Below are positions 34,108 through 43,162 of a stretch of DNA of 64,000 nt, one piece after another. The notes beneath the pieces were generated by a model. That model was not told where the DNA came from. It searched no databases and worked only from the letters and a program-made list of their open reading frames with translations. A program made the position numbers and the translations under genes. Each line of letters starts with the position of its first letter. Positions within the stretch are counted from its first letter, which is position 1. Source of the DNA: DASYTH01 sp035942955 (GTDB lineage Bacteria > Actinomycetota > Actinomycetes > Mycobacteriales > Pseudonocardiaceae); NCBI RefSeq assembly GCF_035942955.1, contig NZ_DASZCQ010000228.1, positions 1-64,000 of the forward strand. Reading direction: 5' to 3'.

Positions 34108-35638
34108 TCACGTCGATCTCGGCGATGCGGGAGGGGTCGACGCGGCGCGGATCGTCGCCCAGCACCACGAGATCGGCGTGCTTGCCCGGGGTGACGGAGC
34201 CGAGGACGCTCTCCCAGCGGCAGGCGTGGGCGGCGTTGCTGGTGTAGGCGCGGAGGGCGGCGTCGACGGTGACCGGCTCGTCGGGTCCGATGAGCCGGCC
34301 GGAGGACGACGTGCGGGTGACCATGAACTGGATGGCGCGCAGCGGAGCGCCGGGGGTGACCGGGCGGTCGGAGCTGGCGACCAGCGGGATGCCGTGGTTC
34401 AGGAACGACTTGCCGCGGTAGAGCCAGGCCATCCGATCCTCGCCCATGATGGCCGCGTAGTCGTCGCCGAAGTACCACAGAAAGCTCGGCTGGACCACGG
34501 CGGTGGCGCCGACAGCGGCGAAGCGGGGAAGCTGGTCGGGGCGAACCAGGCCGGCGTGCTCGATGCGGTGGCGCGCGTCCGGGCGCGGGTGGGCCGTCTG
34601 GGCGGCCTCGAGCGCGTCGAGGGCGAGGTCGACGGCACGGTCGCCGATGGCGTGGATGGCGAGCTGCCAACCGGCGCGGTGGCCGTCGCGCACGTAGCCG
34701 TGGATCACGTCGGGGTCGGTGAACAGGTCGCCGCTGTGGTCGGAGCCGGCGTACGGGGCGGAAAGGGCGGCGGTGCGCGGGCCCATGCCGCCGTCGGTGA
34801 ACATCTTGATGGCGCCCAGGGACAGGCGGTCGCCGCCGAAACCGGTGCGCAGGCCGAGGTCGATGCCGCGGGCGATGCCGTCGGACGGGTGGGTGGCCAG
34901 CGGGTGCAGGGCTTCGGCGGCCACCATCAGGCGGACGCGGATCGGCAGCCGGCCGGTGTCGGCGAGCAGCTGGAACGCGGCGGCCTCCGCGCCGCTGTAG
35001 CTGATCAGTCCACCGTGGACACCGATCCCGGCTTCGGCTGCGGCGGTCACGCCTTCCGAACGGCAGGTGCGCGCGGACCGTTCGATCGCGTCGGCGATCT
35101 CGGCGACCGGATACGGCGGGCGCACGCCGCGCATCGCGGTCAGGCCGGCGTCGCCGAGCAGCCCGTTGTCGTGCGGCACGCCGGGAAGCCGGTCAAGCAC
35201 GGCGGTGTTGACGACCCCGGCGTGACCGGACGTGTGCAGCAGCACGACGTGGCGGCCCCGGCTGATCGGGTCCAGCTCGGCGGCGGTGAGGTGGCGGCCG
35301 AGCACCCGCTGGTCGTAGCCGTGGATCTCCACCCACTCGCCGGCCGGCCGGGCTGCCGCGGCGTCGGCGATGATCGCGAGCGCGTCGTCGACGCGGGTGG
35401 CGCCGGCGATGGTGACGCCGCCTTCGGTGAGCCCGGCCCAGGTCAGGTGGACGTGCGCGTCGATGAATCCGGGTAGGACGGTCGCACCCTGAAGATCGGA
35501 GACGTGCGCCGCGGGCAGCGCGGCGACGGCGTCGTCCAGACCCACGATGCGACCCCGCCAGATGCCGATCTCGCGCGCGGCGGGGTACGCCGGGTCCATC
35601 GTGATGACGTTGGCGTTGGTCAGGCGAAGGTCGAGCAT
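34076..35638 (-). CDS. Amidohydrolase family protein (YtcJ-like)
   Basis: A 520-aa metal-dependent hydrolase. The motif GFIDAHVHL (about residue 57) gives the first two metal His; IHAIGDRAVD and RIEHAG supply further ligands, and SSDRPVTPG the late Asp. The overall pattern matches the amidohydrolase_3/YtcJ family, whose substrates are mostly unknown. The ATG overlaps the tex stop by one base (TGATG), so it is a downstream member of the tex unit. Confidence 0.85.
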   Translation of the reverse strand: MLDLRLTNANVITMDPAYPAAREIGIWRGRIVGLDDAVAALPAAHVSDLQGATVLPGFIDAHVHLTWAGLTEGGVTIAGATRVDDALAIIADAAAARPAGEWVEIHGYDQRVLGRHLTAAELDPISRGRHVVLLHTSGHAGVVNTAVLDRLPGVPHDNGLLGDAGLTAMRGVRPPYPVAEIADAIERSARTCRSEGVTAAAEAGIGVHGGLISYSGAEAAAFQLLADTGRLPIRVRLMVAAEALHPLATHPSDGIARGIDLGLRTGFGGDRLSLGAIKMFTDGGMGPRTAALSAPYAGSDHSGDLFTDPDVIHGYVRDGHRAGWQLAIHAIGDRAVDLALDALEAAQTAHPRPDARHRIEHAGLVRPDQLPRFAAVGATAVVQPSFLWYFGDDYAAIMGEDRMAWLYRGKSFLNHGIPLVASSDRPVTPGAPLRAIQFMVTRTSSSGRLIGPDEPVTVDAALRAYTSNAAHACRWESVLGSVTPGKHADLVVLGDDPRRVDPSRIAEIDVITTLVAGERP

Positions 35639-37923
35639 CAGTTGTTGAAACCCGCGCGGCGCAAGGCATCCGCCATCGAGCCGCCGGCCGGCGCGGGACC
35701 GCGGGGCTTGCGGTCCTGGCGGGACGGACGCGGACCTTTCGGCGCCGCGGGTTTGCCCGGCTCGTCGTCGAGGCGCAGGGTGAGGCCGATGCGTTTGCGG
35801 GCCACGTCGACGTCGAGGACCTTGACCCGGACCACGTCGCCGGGCTTGACGACGTCGCGCGGATCCTTGACGAAGTTGCGGGACATCGCCGAGACGTGGA
35901 CCAGCCCGTCCTGGTGCACGCCTACGTCGACGAACGCGCCGAACGCCGCGACGTTGGTGACCACGCCCTCCAGGACCATGCCGGGCCGCAGGTCGGAGAT
36001 CTTGTCCACGCCCTCGGCGAAGGTGGCGGTCTTGAACGCCGGGCGGGGGTCGCGACCCGGCTTCTCCAACTCGGCCAGGATGTCGGTCACCGTTGGCAAG
36101 CCGAACGTGTCGTCCACAAAGGACGATGGGTCGAGCTTGCGCAGCACCCCGGTGTTGCCGATGAGCTTGGTCAGGTCGCCGCCGGTGGCCTTGAGGATGC
36201 GGCGGACCACCGGATAGGCCTCGGGGTGCACGGCCGAGGAGTCAAGCGGGTCGTCGCCGCCGGGGATGCGCAGGAAGCCGGCGCACTGCTCGAACGCCTT
36301 GGGCCCCAGGCGTGGCACGTCCTTCAGCGCCCGGCGAGTCCGGAATGGACCGTTGCCGTCGCGGTGCGCCACGATCTGGGCGGCAAGCCCCTCGCCGATG
36401 CCGGAGACGCGGGTGAGCAGCGGCGCGGAGGCGGTGTTGACATCGACACCGACCGCGTTGACGCAGTCCTCGACGACCGCGTCGAGCGAGCGGGACAGCA
36501 TCGACTCGGGCACATCATGTTGGTACTGCCCGACTCCGATGGACTTGGGGTCGATCTTGACCAGCTCGGCGAGCGGGTCCTGGAGGCGTCGGGCGATGGA
36601 GACCGCGCCGCGCAGCGACACGTCCAGGCCGGGCAGTTCCTGGGCGGCGTAGGCGGACGCCGAGTAGACCGAGGCTCCCGCCTCGGACACGACGACCTTG
36701 GTGAGCTTCGGGTTGAGCTTGATCAGCTCGCCGGCGAGCTTGTCGGTCTCCCGCGACGCGGTGCCGTTGCCGATCGCGATCAGCTCGACGTCGTGCCGCT
36801 CGGCCAGCGCGGCCAGCACCGCGAGCGCCTCGTCCCAGCGCTGCTGCGGCTGGTGCGGGTAGATCGTCTCGGTGGCGACCACCTTGCCGGTGCGGTCGAC
36901 GACGGCCACCTTCACCCCGGTGCGGTAGCCGGGGTCGAGGCCCATCGTGGCCCGGGTGCCCGCCGGCGCGGCGAGCAGCAGGTCGCGCAGGTTGGCGGCG
37001 AACACCCGGACGGCCTCCTCCTCGGCGGCCTGACGCAGGCGCATCCGCAGGTCGACGTCGAGGCGGACCAGGATCCGGGCGCGCCAGGCGAGCCGGACGG
37101 TGTCCAGCAGCCAGCGGTCGGCCGGGCGGCCGCGATCGGCGATGCGGAAGTGGCTGGCGATGGTCCGCTCGTAGTCGCTCGGGCCGAGAGGATCCTCGGA
37201 GTCGTCGGGTCGCAGGGTGAGGTCGAGGATCTCCTCCTTCTCACCGCGGAACATGGCCAGGATCCGGTGCGACGGGAGCTTGGTGAGCGGCTCGGACCAG
37301 TCGAAGTAGTCGGCGAACTTGGCGCCGGCCTCCTGCTTGCCGTCGCGGACCTTGGACGACAGCCGGCCGGTGGTCCACATCCGCTCGCGCAGGGCGCCGA
37401 TCAGGTCGGCGTCCTCGGCGAACTGCTCGATCAGGATGGCCCTGGCCCCGTCGAGGGCGGCCGCGGCGTCGGCCACGCCCAGCTCATCGTCGACGAAGGC
37501 CGCGGCCTCGGTCTGCGGGTCGCGGGTGGGGTCGCCGAGCAGGAGATCGGCGAGCGGCTGCAGGCCGGCCTCGCGGGCGATCTGCGCCTTGGTGCGCCGC
37601 TTGGGCTTGTACGGCAGGTAGATGTCCTCGAGGCGGGCCTTGGAGTCGGCCGCCATGATCCGGGCGGTCAGCTCGTCGGTGAGCTTGCCCTGCTCGCGGA
37701 TCGAGTCGAGGATCGCGGTCCGGCGTTCCTCCAGCTCACGCAGGTAGCGCAGGCGTTCCTCGAGCGTGCGCAGCTGCTGGTCGTCCAGGCTGCCGGTGAC
37801 CTCCTTGCGGTACCGGGCGATGAACGGGACCGTCGCACCCCCGTCGAGCAGCTCGACCGCCGCCGTGACCTGCCGTTCGCGGACGCCGAGCTCCTCGGCG
37901 AGCCGCTCATGAATCGATTGCAC
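35638..37923 (-). CDS. tex: Tex-family RNA-binding protein
   Basis: A 761-aa transcription accessory protein. In order: N-terminal Tex helices (IHERLAEELGVRERQV; PFIARYRKEVTGSLDD), a YqgF/RNase H-like domain (GLDPGYRTGVKVAVVD at about residue 330), helix-hairpin-helix repeats (VSGIGEGLAAQIVAHRDGNG), and a C-terminal S1 RNA-binding domain (GMVLEGVVTNVAAFGAFVDV) with a short basic tail. The GTG at 37923 places the conserved start correctly; its first codons overlap the DUF397 gene by 17 bp. Near full-length and intact. Confidence 0.93.
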   Translation of the reverse strand: MQSIHERLAEELGVRERQVTAAVELLDGGATVPFIARYRKEVTGSLDDQQLRTLEERLRYLRELEERRTAILDSIREQGKLTDELTARIMAADSKARLEDIYLPYKPKRRTKAQIAREAGLQPLADLLLGDPTRDPQTEAAAFVDDELGVADAAAALDGARAILIEQFAEDADLIGALRERMWTTGRLSSKVRDGKQEAGAKFADYFDWSEPLTKLPSHRILAMFRGEKEEILDLTLRPDDSEDPLGPSDYERTIASHFRIADRGRPADRWLLDTVRLAWRARILVRLDVDLRMRLRQAAEEEAVRVFAANLRDLLLAAPAGTRATMGLDPGYRTGVKVAVVDRTGKVVATETIYPHQPQQRWDEALAVLAALAERHDVELIAIGNGTASRETDKLAGELIKLNPKLTKVVVSEAGASVYSASAYAAQELPGLDVSLRGAVSIARRLQDPLAELVKIDPKSIGVGQYQHDVPESMLSRSLDAVVEDCVNAVGVDVNTASAPLLTRVSGIGEGLAAQIVAHRDGNGPFRTRRALKDVPRLGPKAFEQCAGFLRIPGGDDPLDSSAVHPEAYPVVRRILKATGGDLTKLIGNTGVLRKLDPSSFVDDTFGLPTVTDILAELEKPGRDPRPAFKTATFAEGVDKISDLRPGMVLEGVVTNVAAFGAFVDVGVHQDGLVHVSAMSRNFVKDPRDVVKPGDVVRVKVLDVDVARKRIGLTLRLDDEPGKPAAPKGPRPSRQDRKPRGPAPAGGSMADALRRAGFNN

Positions 37924-38095
37924 CCGAGCATTCTGCAACGAGCCGCCGCCAGGCCGGCACCGGCACGCGCAGCACTCCCCCACCCGGGTTCTTCGAGTCC
38001 CGCATGGCCACCCCCACCTCGGCGAACGCCACCTCCACGCAGGAGCCCCCACCTTGGTTGCTAAAGCTGCTCTTCCTCCACGCGGTGGCCGGCAT
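37907..38095 (-). CDS. DUF397 small protein
   Basis: A 62-aa protein from the ATG at 38095. It shows the DUF397 pattern WRKSSFSNQGGGSCVEVAF followed by AMRDSKNPGGGVLRVP. In actinomycetes DUF397 proteins pair with Scr1-type XRE regulators and act as their partners or inhibitors. Here it overlaps the XRE gene (38061-38960) and the tex gene, linking all in one transcript. Confidence 0.9.
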   Translation of the reverse strand: MPATAWRKSSFSNQGGGSCVEVAFAEVGVAMRDSKNPGGGVLRVPVPAWRRLVAECSGAIDS

Positions 38096-38960
38096 TCCGC
38101 TCGCTCCCTCGGTCGTACACGTTTGCCAGGGCGGCAATCACCTCCCGTGATTGTCCCTCATCCAGGGCGACGTCGGCGATGGTCCTGAGGAGGGTGCGGT
38201 AGGGCTTGACGTACTCCTGGTCTTCCAGGAACAGCCCCGTAGCGTAGTTGTCCAGGTACACCAGCGGTCGGTGCTCGGCGTATTCGAGCAGCTGGAATGA
38301 TCCGCCGAATGCCGAATGCTCCCCGGCGGCCCACGGCACGACCCGTACCGTGACATGGTCGAGCGCGGCGAGCAGGACAATCTGGAGCATCTGCTCATGC
38401 ATGACCTTCGGGCCACCCACCTGCAGGAGCAACGCCTGCTCGTGCACGAAGAACGTGAACCGGGCCGGCCGCTCCAGGTGCAGGATTCGCTGCCGCCGCA
38501 TCCTGATGTCCACGCACTCTTGGACACTCTCCGGGCTTCGCCAGCGCTCGGTCGCGATCCACGCGCGTGCATAGTCGGCGGTCTGCAGCAAACCGTGCAC
38601 GACTAGCGGATCGTAGGTGGTGGTCCTGGCCGCGGTGGACTCGTGATAGATCAGCGACTTGAGCGAGTCCGGCAGCCACTCGCCGTGCGGGCTGAGCCAG
38701 TAGCCGAGGTCGCGCATCGCCTGGCGGCACAGGTCCATCAGCTCGCCAGCCTGGGCGGGATAGATGCCGCAGCTCACCAGATAGTCCAACAGCTCGAGAT
38801 CGGTGACATTGTGGTGCCCACTCTCCATCCGCGACACCTTCGACGGCGGCCATTGGTTCACGCGCGCCACCTGCAAACCGGACATACCGGCCGCCTGCCG
38901 GCATTGCCGTAGCCGCTGGCCCAGCTCCCGGTACGACGCCCTGGCATTCGATCGACCCAT
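38061..38960 (-). CDS. XRE-family regulator with DUF5753 (Scr1-type)
   Basis: A 299-aa protein starting at the ATG at 38960. The helix-turn-helix covers about residues 8-65 (LGQRLRQCRQAAGMSGLQVA ... SKVSRMESGHHNV); the DUF5753 sensor region follows (about 95-280; MRRQRILHLERPARFTFFVHEQAL). With the overlapping DUF397 gene it forms the common actinobacterial Scr1/Scr2-like regulator pair, often tied to differentiation or to toxin-antitoxin-like control. Confidence 0.88.
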   Translation of the reverse strand: MGRSNARASYRELGQRLRQCRQAAGMSGLQVARVNQWPPSKVSRMESGHHNVTDLELLDYLVSCGIYPAQAGELMDLCRQAMRDLGYWLSPHGEWLPDSLKSLIYHESTAARTTTYDPLVVHGLLQTADYARAWIATERWRSPESVQECVDIRMRRQRILHLERPARFTFFVHEQALLLQVGGPKVMHEQMLQIVLLAALDHVTVRVVPWAAGEHSAFGGSFQLLEYAEHRPLVYLDNYATGLFLEDQEYVKPYRTLLRTIADVALDEGQSREVIAALANVYDRGSERNAGHRVEEEQL

Positions 38961-39069
38961 GCCCGACACGCTAGGAGCCACCGGGCCACCGTCCTACCGG
39001 GACACGCGAAAGTCCACCCCAACGGATCAGTGGTGCACCGTTGTTGCCGGGTAGGCAAAGGACGGCCTG

Positions 39070-40311
39070 CTATTGCGGCGCGTAATCAGCGCCATTCCAA
39101 GAGTAGACCGTCTGCGTGACAGTGCCGTCCGCACAATCTGGAGTGCAGTCATTCTTGGATAGTTCAATCAGAAAGTTACCGCGCTGGTCGGTGTCGATGA
39201 GCCGTGCACCGTAGAAGCGGCCGGGATCGTTGACCTCAGGGTCGGGAAGAGTGGAGAAGTCCTCGAACCCGTCAGCAACCGGCCGAAGTACCACGACTCC
39301 ATCGTATCGCCCCGGGTTGAACTCGATGAAGAGGTTGCCAGATTTGTCGGAGTGCGGATAGGAAAGGCCGATATCGAGCCAGTCAGCAGAGTAAGACCAT
39401 CGGACCTGGTGGGTAGGGTCAAGAACAACGATATGTGCTACCGGTGGGCCCAGTTCCAGCGTCAAGGCCGTGAGCAACGTGCTCGATCCCCAGATGGGAT
39501 GCGCAAAGGACACTTTCCCGGTGATGACGCATGGAGCTGAACAGATGCCGAGTTGGCGCAGACGCTGGTTACCAACAGACGATGGCCGCCCATGATCTGA
39601 CTTGTCACGCGCAAGTGATTCGATGATGCAGTCCGTGACCTGATTCACCAGTCGCGTTGTACGCATAAGCTCCTCGTCGGACGTTGGTTGACTCCCGTCG
39701 CCCTCCGGCATAGGCGATTCATAGGTCCCAAACTCGTGGTCGTAGGAGACATATACGGTCTCGGACTCAGGGAAGTCAAACCTCGTCCTACTACGCGTGG
39801 CGCTAGGCGAGACCTGAACGTCCACGACCTGGATCGACTGCCGGCCTGGCTGGTGAAACGCACGATAGGCTTGCTCAACTGTGAGATCGCCCGAGGCGAG
39901 CGGGCTGTACTGTGTGAAGTTGAACGCCAACTCGATATAACAAAGGGTGCCATCTCCCGCCGGGGCGACGGCATGGATCTGCAGCAGGTTACCTATACCT
40001 TCAGTGCCGTCTCGTTGCGTGGTTAACAACCGACTCAGCAGCAGTTGAGGTCTCGTCAGCTCCTCTAACGCCCATTCGTGGTCCATGGTTGTGATGATTC
40101 CACCTTGGTTGCGAGTTCGAGAATCCTCGCGAAAAGGCCTTTCTGCGGCGGACACGAGGATACGGCGGGCCGAGGTGTAGGCCGCGGTAACCATGTGATC
40201 TGTCGCGGTCGCGGCGAAGACCCGCTCGTCCTCCCCCGCTCGTACCACACCGCTACTTGCGCTGCATGTGAGAGCGACGGCCACCACAATCACCGTGAAT
40301 CTAACCTGCAT
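39070..40311 (-). CDS. Exported protein of unknown function
   Basis: A 413-aa protein with a clear Sec-type signal peptide (MQVRFTVIVVAVALTCSASSGVVRA). The mature part has several Cys pairs (GICSAPC, CTPDCADG) compatible with disulphides, and a C-terminal beta-rich region (RYDGVVVLRP, RFYGARLIDTDQRGNFLIEL). No family is recognised. Base composition is visibly less GC-rich and codons are more mixed than in neighbours, suggesting transfer. It lies 30 bp downstream of another unrecognised gene in the same direction, and the pair probably acts together. Confidence 0.6.
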   Translation of the reverse strand: MQVRFTVIVVAVALTCSASSGVVRAGEDERVFAATATDHMVTAAYTSARRILVSAAERPFREDSRTRNQGGIITTMDHEWALEELTRPQLLLSRLLTTQRDGTEGIGNLLQIHAVAPAGDGTLCYIELAFNFTQYSPLASGDLTVEQAYRAFHQPGRQSIQVVDVQVSPSATRSRTRFDFPESETVYVSYDHEFGTYESPMPEGDGSQPTSDEELMRTTRLVNQVTDCIIESLARDKSDHGRPSSVGNQRLRQLGICSAPCVITGKVSFAHPIWGSSTLLTALTLELGPPVAHIVVLDPTHQVRWSYSADWLDIGLSYPHSDKSGNLFIEFNPGRYDGVVVLRPVADGFEDFSTLPDPEVNDPGRFYGARLIDTDQRGNFLIELSKNDCTPDCADGTVTQTVYSWNGADYAPQ

Positions 40312-40341
40312 CCCATGACCTCCAGCGCTGAACGGAGCGAG

Positions 40342-41610
40342 CTACTTTTTCGGCAGGGCAAGCTCGCCCGTCGTATTGGCAATGCTTGTCAACTCGAACG
40401 GTGCTCCATTGTTGTCGACCTTGACGACCTGCAATTCATCGCTTGGCAGCAGCAGGTCAAGCTCAATGACCCAATAGCAATGACAGCGTTGCGTCCGCGC
40501 CCGAACCGAGAACCCCTCCGGGTCGACCTGGGAGATACGAAGGGGGAAGTCCCACTCGGCACCCTTGGTAATCTTCGGTGGCGTCGTGTCGAGGTCAACA
40601 TACAACTGCCGTATCGGTTGTCCTCCACCGCCAACTGGTGGCACGATCCGGGTGCCTCTCATCGGCGGCTCACGGCGAACCACCTCGACGCGCACATTGA
40701 CGATGACGGTTGGTTCCGCCAGGCCGCTACGAGCGAGGAAGTTCACGTCCAGGCGCTCGGCACGAACGCCGCGATGCTCCTTGACCCAAGCTTCGAATGG
40801 CGCGGGTTCTTGATCATCGTAAACCGGCGGCTGCTCGAGGCTGGCAAGATCTTCTGGAACCACCAAGTCGGGCGAGGCAATTTGCCCGGTGCTGAAGTCG
40901 ATCGGCGAGAGCTGGATGCTGATTGGGTCTCTGGCTGCGGATTTGAAGGGGTCGATGATAACCAGGGCCGCTGTCAATACTGTCACGGCCGCGATACCCG
41001 TGGCCACGACAATGGACCGGGGTCTTCGCATCATGCGCGCTCTCGGAGCCGTATCTGGCTCTGGCCGGTCGGCCGTGTCTCGCGACTCCGCCCCGTCGTC
41101 GCCCGCTCGGACATCCCTCTGCACGGGCTCGTGGCCAGCAGCGAGAATCTGTTGCACTATCTGGTCGATGGCGTGGTTGAGGTACCGCCGGCTCGTGCGA
41201 GCGTTGACCCGGTACGACTCGGGGACCTGCTCACTGGCAAGCCATTCTCGCCGGGCGGTGATGTCCGAGTCCTCGAGATAAGCATGCGCCGGGTCGAGCA
41301 GGGCGTTGAAGCTCACCAACACCGCGTGAGCGTACGTGCGTGGCGATTTCCCTCGGGGAGGCGTCAGGTTCTCGACATGAACCCGGAGATTACCGACGAT
41401 GGCGTCGCGTACCGCTGAGCGCAGCCTTGAGCGATCTGCGATGCCGGGCTCTGTGAGGTTCAGTCCCCAATGCCTGCGCAGCTCACCAAGTTCGCCGCCG
41501 AGCGCCTCCACGAGATCTTTGCGCTGAACCCCTCGACCCTGAGCCAGTTTCTGCAAGGCGAGCCGCAACTCGGACCTGCGCCGTAAGCCGTCACCGTCGC
41601 CATGGTCCAC
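40342..41610 (-). CDS. Membrane-anchored protein of unknown function
   Basis: A 422-aa protein from a GTG start. Residues about 1-190 are soluble, helical and charged with a helix-turn-helix-like opening (LALQKLAQGRGVQRKDLVEAL). A single membrane helix follows (about 200-218; SIVVATGIAAVTVLTAALVI), then an about 200-residue outside domain. The layout recalls one-component transmembrane regulators or signalling proteins. Lower GC than its neighbours. With the exported protein at 39070 it forms an apparent two-gene unit. No function can be assigned. Confidence 0.55.
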   Translation of the reverse strand: MDHGDGDGLRRRSELRLALQKLAQGRGVQRKDLVEALGGELGELRRHWGLNLTEPGIADRSRLRSAVRDAIVGNLRVHVENLTPPRGKSPRTYAHAVLVSFNALLDPAHAYLEDSDITARREWLASEQVPESYRVNARTSRRYLNHAIDQIVQQILAAGHEPVQRDVRAGDDGAESRDTADRPEPDTAPRARMMRRPRSIVVATGIAAVTVLTAALVIIDPFKSAARDPISIQLSPIDFSTGQIASPDLVVPEDLASLEQPPVYDDQEPAPFEAWVKEHRGVRAERLDVNFLARSGLAEPTVIVNVRVEVVRREPPMRGTRIVPPVGGGGQPIRQLYVDLDTTPPKITKGAEWDFPLRISQVDPEGFSVRARTQRCHCYWVIELDLLLPSDELQVVKVDNNGAPFELTSIANTTGELALPKK

Positions 41611-41889
41611 CGAGCTGTCCTGCCTTGGATCCGGAAGTCATTGATCGGCGACGGATTATACATGTCCTCCGAGATCACTCGGCTGACCCCGTCTTGTGGC
41701 CACAAAGATTTGCTGACCAGCCACGGTGCACTGGCCACCCGCCGGCCAATGGCCAATCGGTTGATCTTTGCGTGCGCCTCGTGGTCCCGTCGTACGGCAG
41801 CCAGATCCAGCTGCGACTCGTCACCACCCTGAGAGGTCTCCGTGATCTATCTGCTCACCATCGCACTGGCTCTCCTTCTCGGCTTCCAG
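41611..41889. other. Intergenic region at the right edge of the low-GC island
   Basis: About 280 bp without a convincing gene. A plus-strand GTG at 41842 with AGAGG upstream opens a hydrophobic stretch (IYLLTIALALLLGFQSGWLA) that then runs antisense into mbtH; it may be the truncated start of a small membrane-protein gene. Confidence 0.35.
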
Positions 41890-42153
41890 TCAGGCTGGCT
41901 CGCGTCGACCAGATTCCCCCGGCGCCGGCTCCTCACTTCTGGTCGTCCCGTCCATCTTTTCCCGGAGGCTGCGCGGGCGCATGTCCGTCCAGTTCGTTTC
42001 GATGTACGACAGGCAGGCGTCGCGGGTGGCCTCGCCGAAGACCTTGGTCCATCCGGCCGGGATGTCGGCGAAGGTGGGCCAGAGGCTGTGCTGGTCCTCG
42101 TCGTTGACCAGCACCAGGTAGGGGGCGTCGGGGGACTCGAAGGGGTTGGTCAT
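41890..42153 (-). CDS. mbtH: MbtH-like protein (NRPS adenylation partner)
   Basis: An 87-aa protein with the MbtH signature: VNDEDQHSLWPTFADIPAGW and CLSYIETNWTDMRP, including the conserved Trp residues that contact adenylation domains. GGAG precedes the ATG at 42153. It binds A domains of the NRPS and is needed for their activity or folding. It is the last gene of the 21-kb siderophore operon, 8 bp after the binding-protein stop. A C-terminal tail of about 18 residues beyond the usual length is low-complexity. Confidence 0.93.
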   Translation of the reverse strand: MTNPFESPDAPYLVLVNDEDQHSLWPTFADIPAGWTKVFGEATRDACLSYIETNWTDMRPRSLREKMDGTTRSEEPAPGESGRREPA

Positions 42154-42161
42154 GGTGGCTC

Positions 42162-43151
42162 CTAGACGGTGATGTCGGTGCGGGACCGCTTGACCACGTC
42201 GGTGAGCTGGCGGATCACCGGCGTGGCGAGCTGGTGGTTGAAGCGGGGCTCGGCCGACCACGCGCCGAGCTGACCGGCGCGCACGGCGGGAAGTTGTTGC
42301 CAGGTGGGGAACTCAGCCATCTGTTGCTGGGTCAGGGAGAACGAGCGGGAGTCGGTGAGAATCAGGTCGGCGGGGTACTTCGCGACCTGCTCCCAGCTCA
42401 GCTGCTCCCACCAGTCCTCGGAGCCACCGCCGGACACGATGTCGAGGCCGAGCTCGCGGTAGTAGGCCAGGTCGGCGAAGAACTCCGGCTTGGCCACGTA
42501 GATGCCGTCCTTGTCGGCGTATACCACGAGCACCTTCAGGCCGGCCCGCTCCGCGGCGGCCTTGCGCAGCTCGTCGGAGGCCCGCTGGAACTCGTCGCGC
42601 GCGGCGGTGTCGACGGTTCCGCCGAGCGCCGTGGCGAGCTGGGTGTACCGGTCGATGACCTTGGGCAGGGTCACCTTGTACTCGCTGAGCGCGAGGATCG
42701 GTGCGACCTGCTGGATCTTCGTGCCGACCTCGGGGGTGATCGCCCATAGGTTCGTGGGCTCGGGGCCGGTCAGTCCGGTAACGACCAGATCGGGATCGAG
42801 CGAGATGAACTTCTCGATGTTGAAGTCGTCCCAGGCGTTGCCGACCGACTGGACCGTGCTCAAATCGAGGTTGCCAGCTTGGATCTCCTTGCCCCCGTCC
42901 CCCGTCTTCTGCGGTCCGAACGCGCCGATCGGGCGCACCCCGAGGTCCCACAGGGCGGCCGCGGAGCTGACGTAGGCGACGATCCGCTGCGGCCGGCCGT
43001 CCCGGGTGATCTTCAGGCCGCGGTCGTCGGTGAACTCCCACGGACCGCTTGCCGATGCCGCGAGCCCGGAATCGTTACCACAGCCCGAAAGCACGGCCGC
43101 GGCAACTCCGCCGGCGCCGATAAGGAAGCCGCGACGGGACACCGTGCGCAT
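42162..43151 (-). CDS. Iron-siderophore ABC transporter substrate-binding lipoprotein
   Basis: A 329-aa class III binding protein (TroA/FepB-like), capturing ferric siderophore outside the cell. The ATG at 43151 follows a GAGGTGT site and starts a twin-Arg/lipoprotein signal (RTVSRRGFLIGAG ... VLSGCGN). The body has the family pattern: RIVAYVSSAAALWDLGVRPIG, FISLDPDLVVT and YPADLILTDSR. It sits in the NRPS operon 11 bp after the ABC exporter gene and would serve the FecCD permease encoded divergently at 63344. Confidence 0.9.
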   Translation of the reverse strand: MRTVSRRGFLIGAGGVAAAVLSGCGNDSGLAASASGPWEFTDDRGLKITRDGRPQRIVAYVSSAAALWDLGVRPIGAFGPQKTGDGGKEIQAGNLDLSTVQSVGNAWDDFNIEKFISLDPDLVVTGLTGPEPTNLWAITPEVGTKIQQVAPILALSEYKVTLPKVIDRYTQLATALGGTVDTAARDEFQRASDELRKAAAERAGLKVLVVYADKDGIYVAKPEFFADLAYYRELGLDIVSGGGSEDWWEQLSWEQVAKYPADLILTDSRSFSLTQQQMAEFPTWQQLPAVRAGQLGAWSAEPRFNHQLATPVIRQLTDVVKRSRTDITV

Positions 43152-43162
43152 GAGACACCTCG

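Noticed and set aside
35896..38064. Plus-strand open frame of about 722 codons opposite tex
   Set aside because: Antisense to an intact tex gene; Gly/Arg/Val-rich with no domains.
41842..42165. Plus-strand frame starting with a hydrophobic helix and running across mbtH
   Set aside because: Only the first 20-odd codons look coding and the rest is antisense to mbtH; at most a truncated start, so not listed as a gene.
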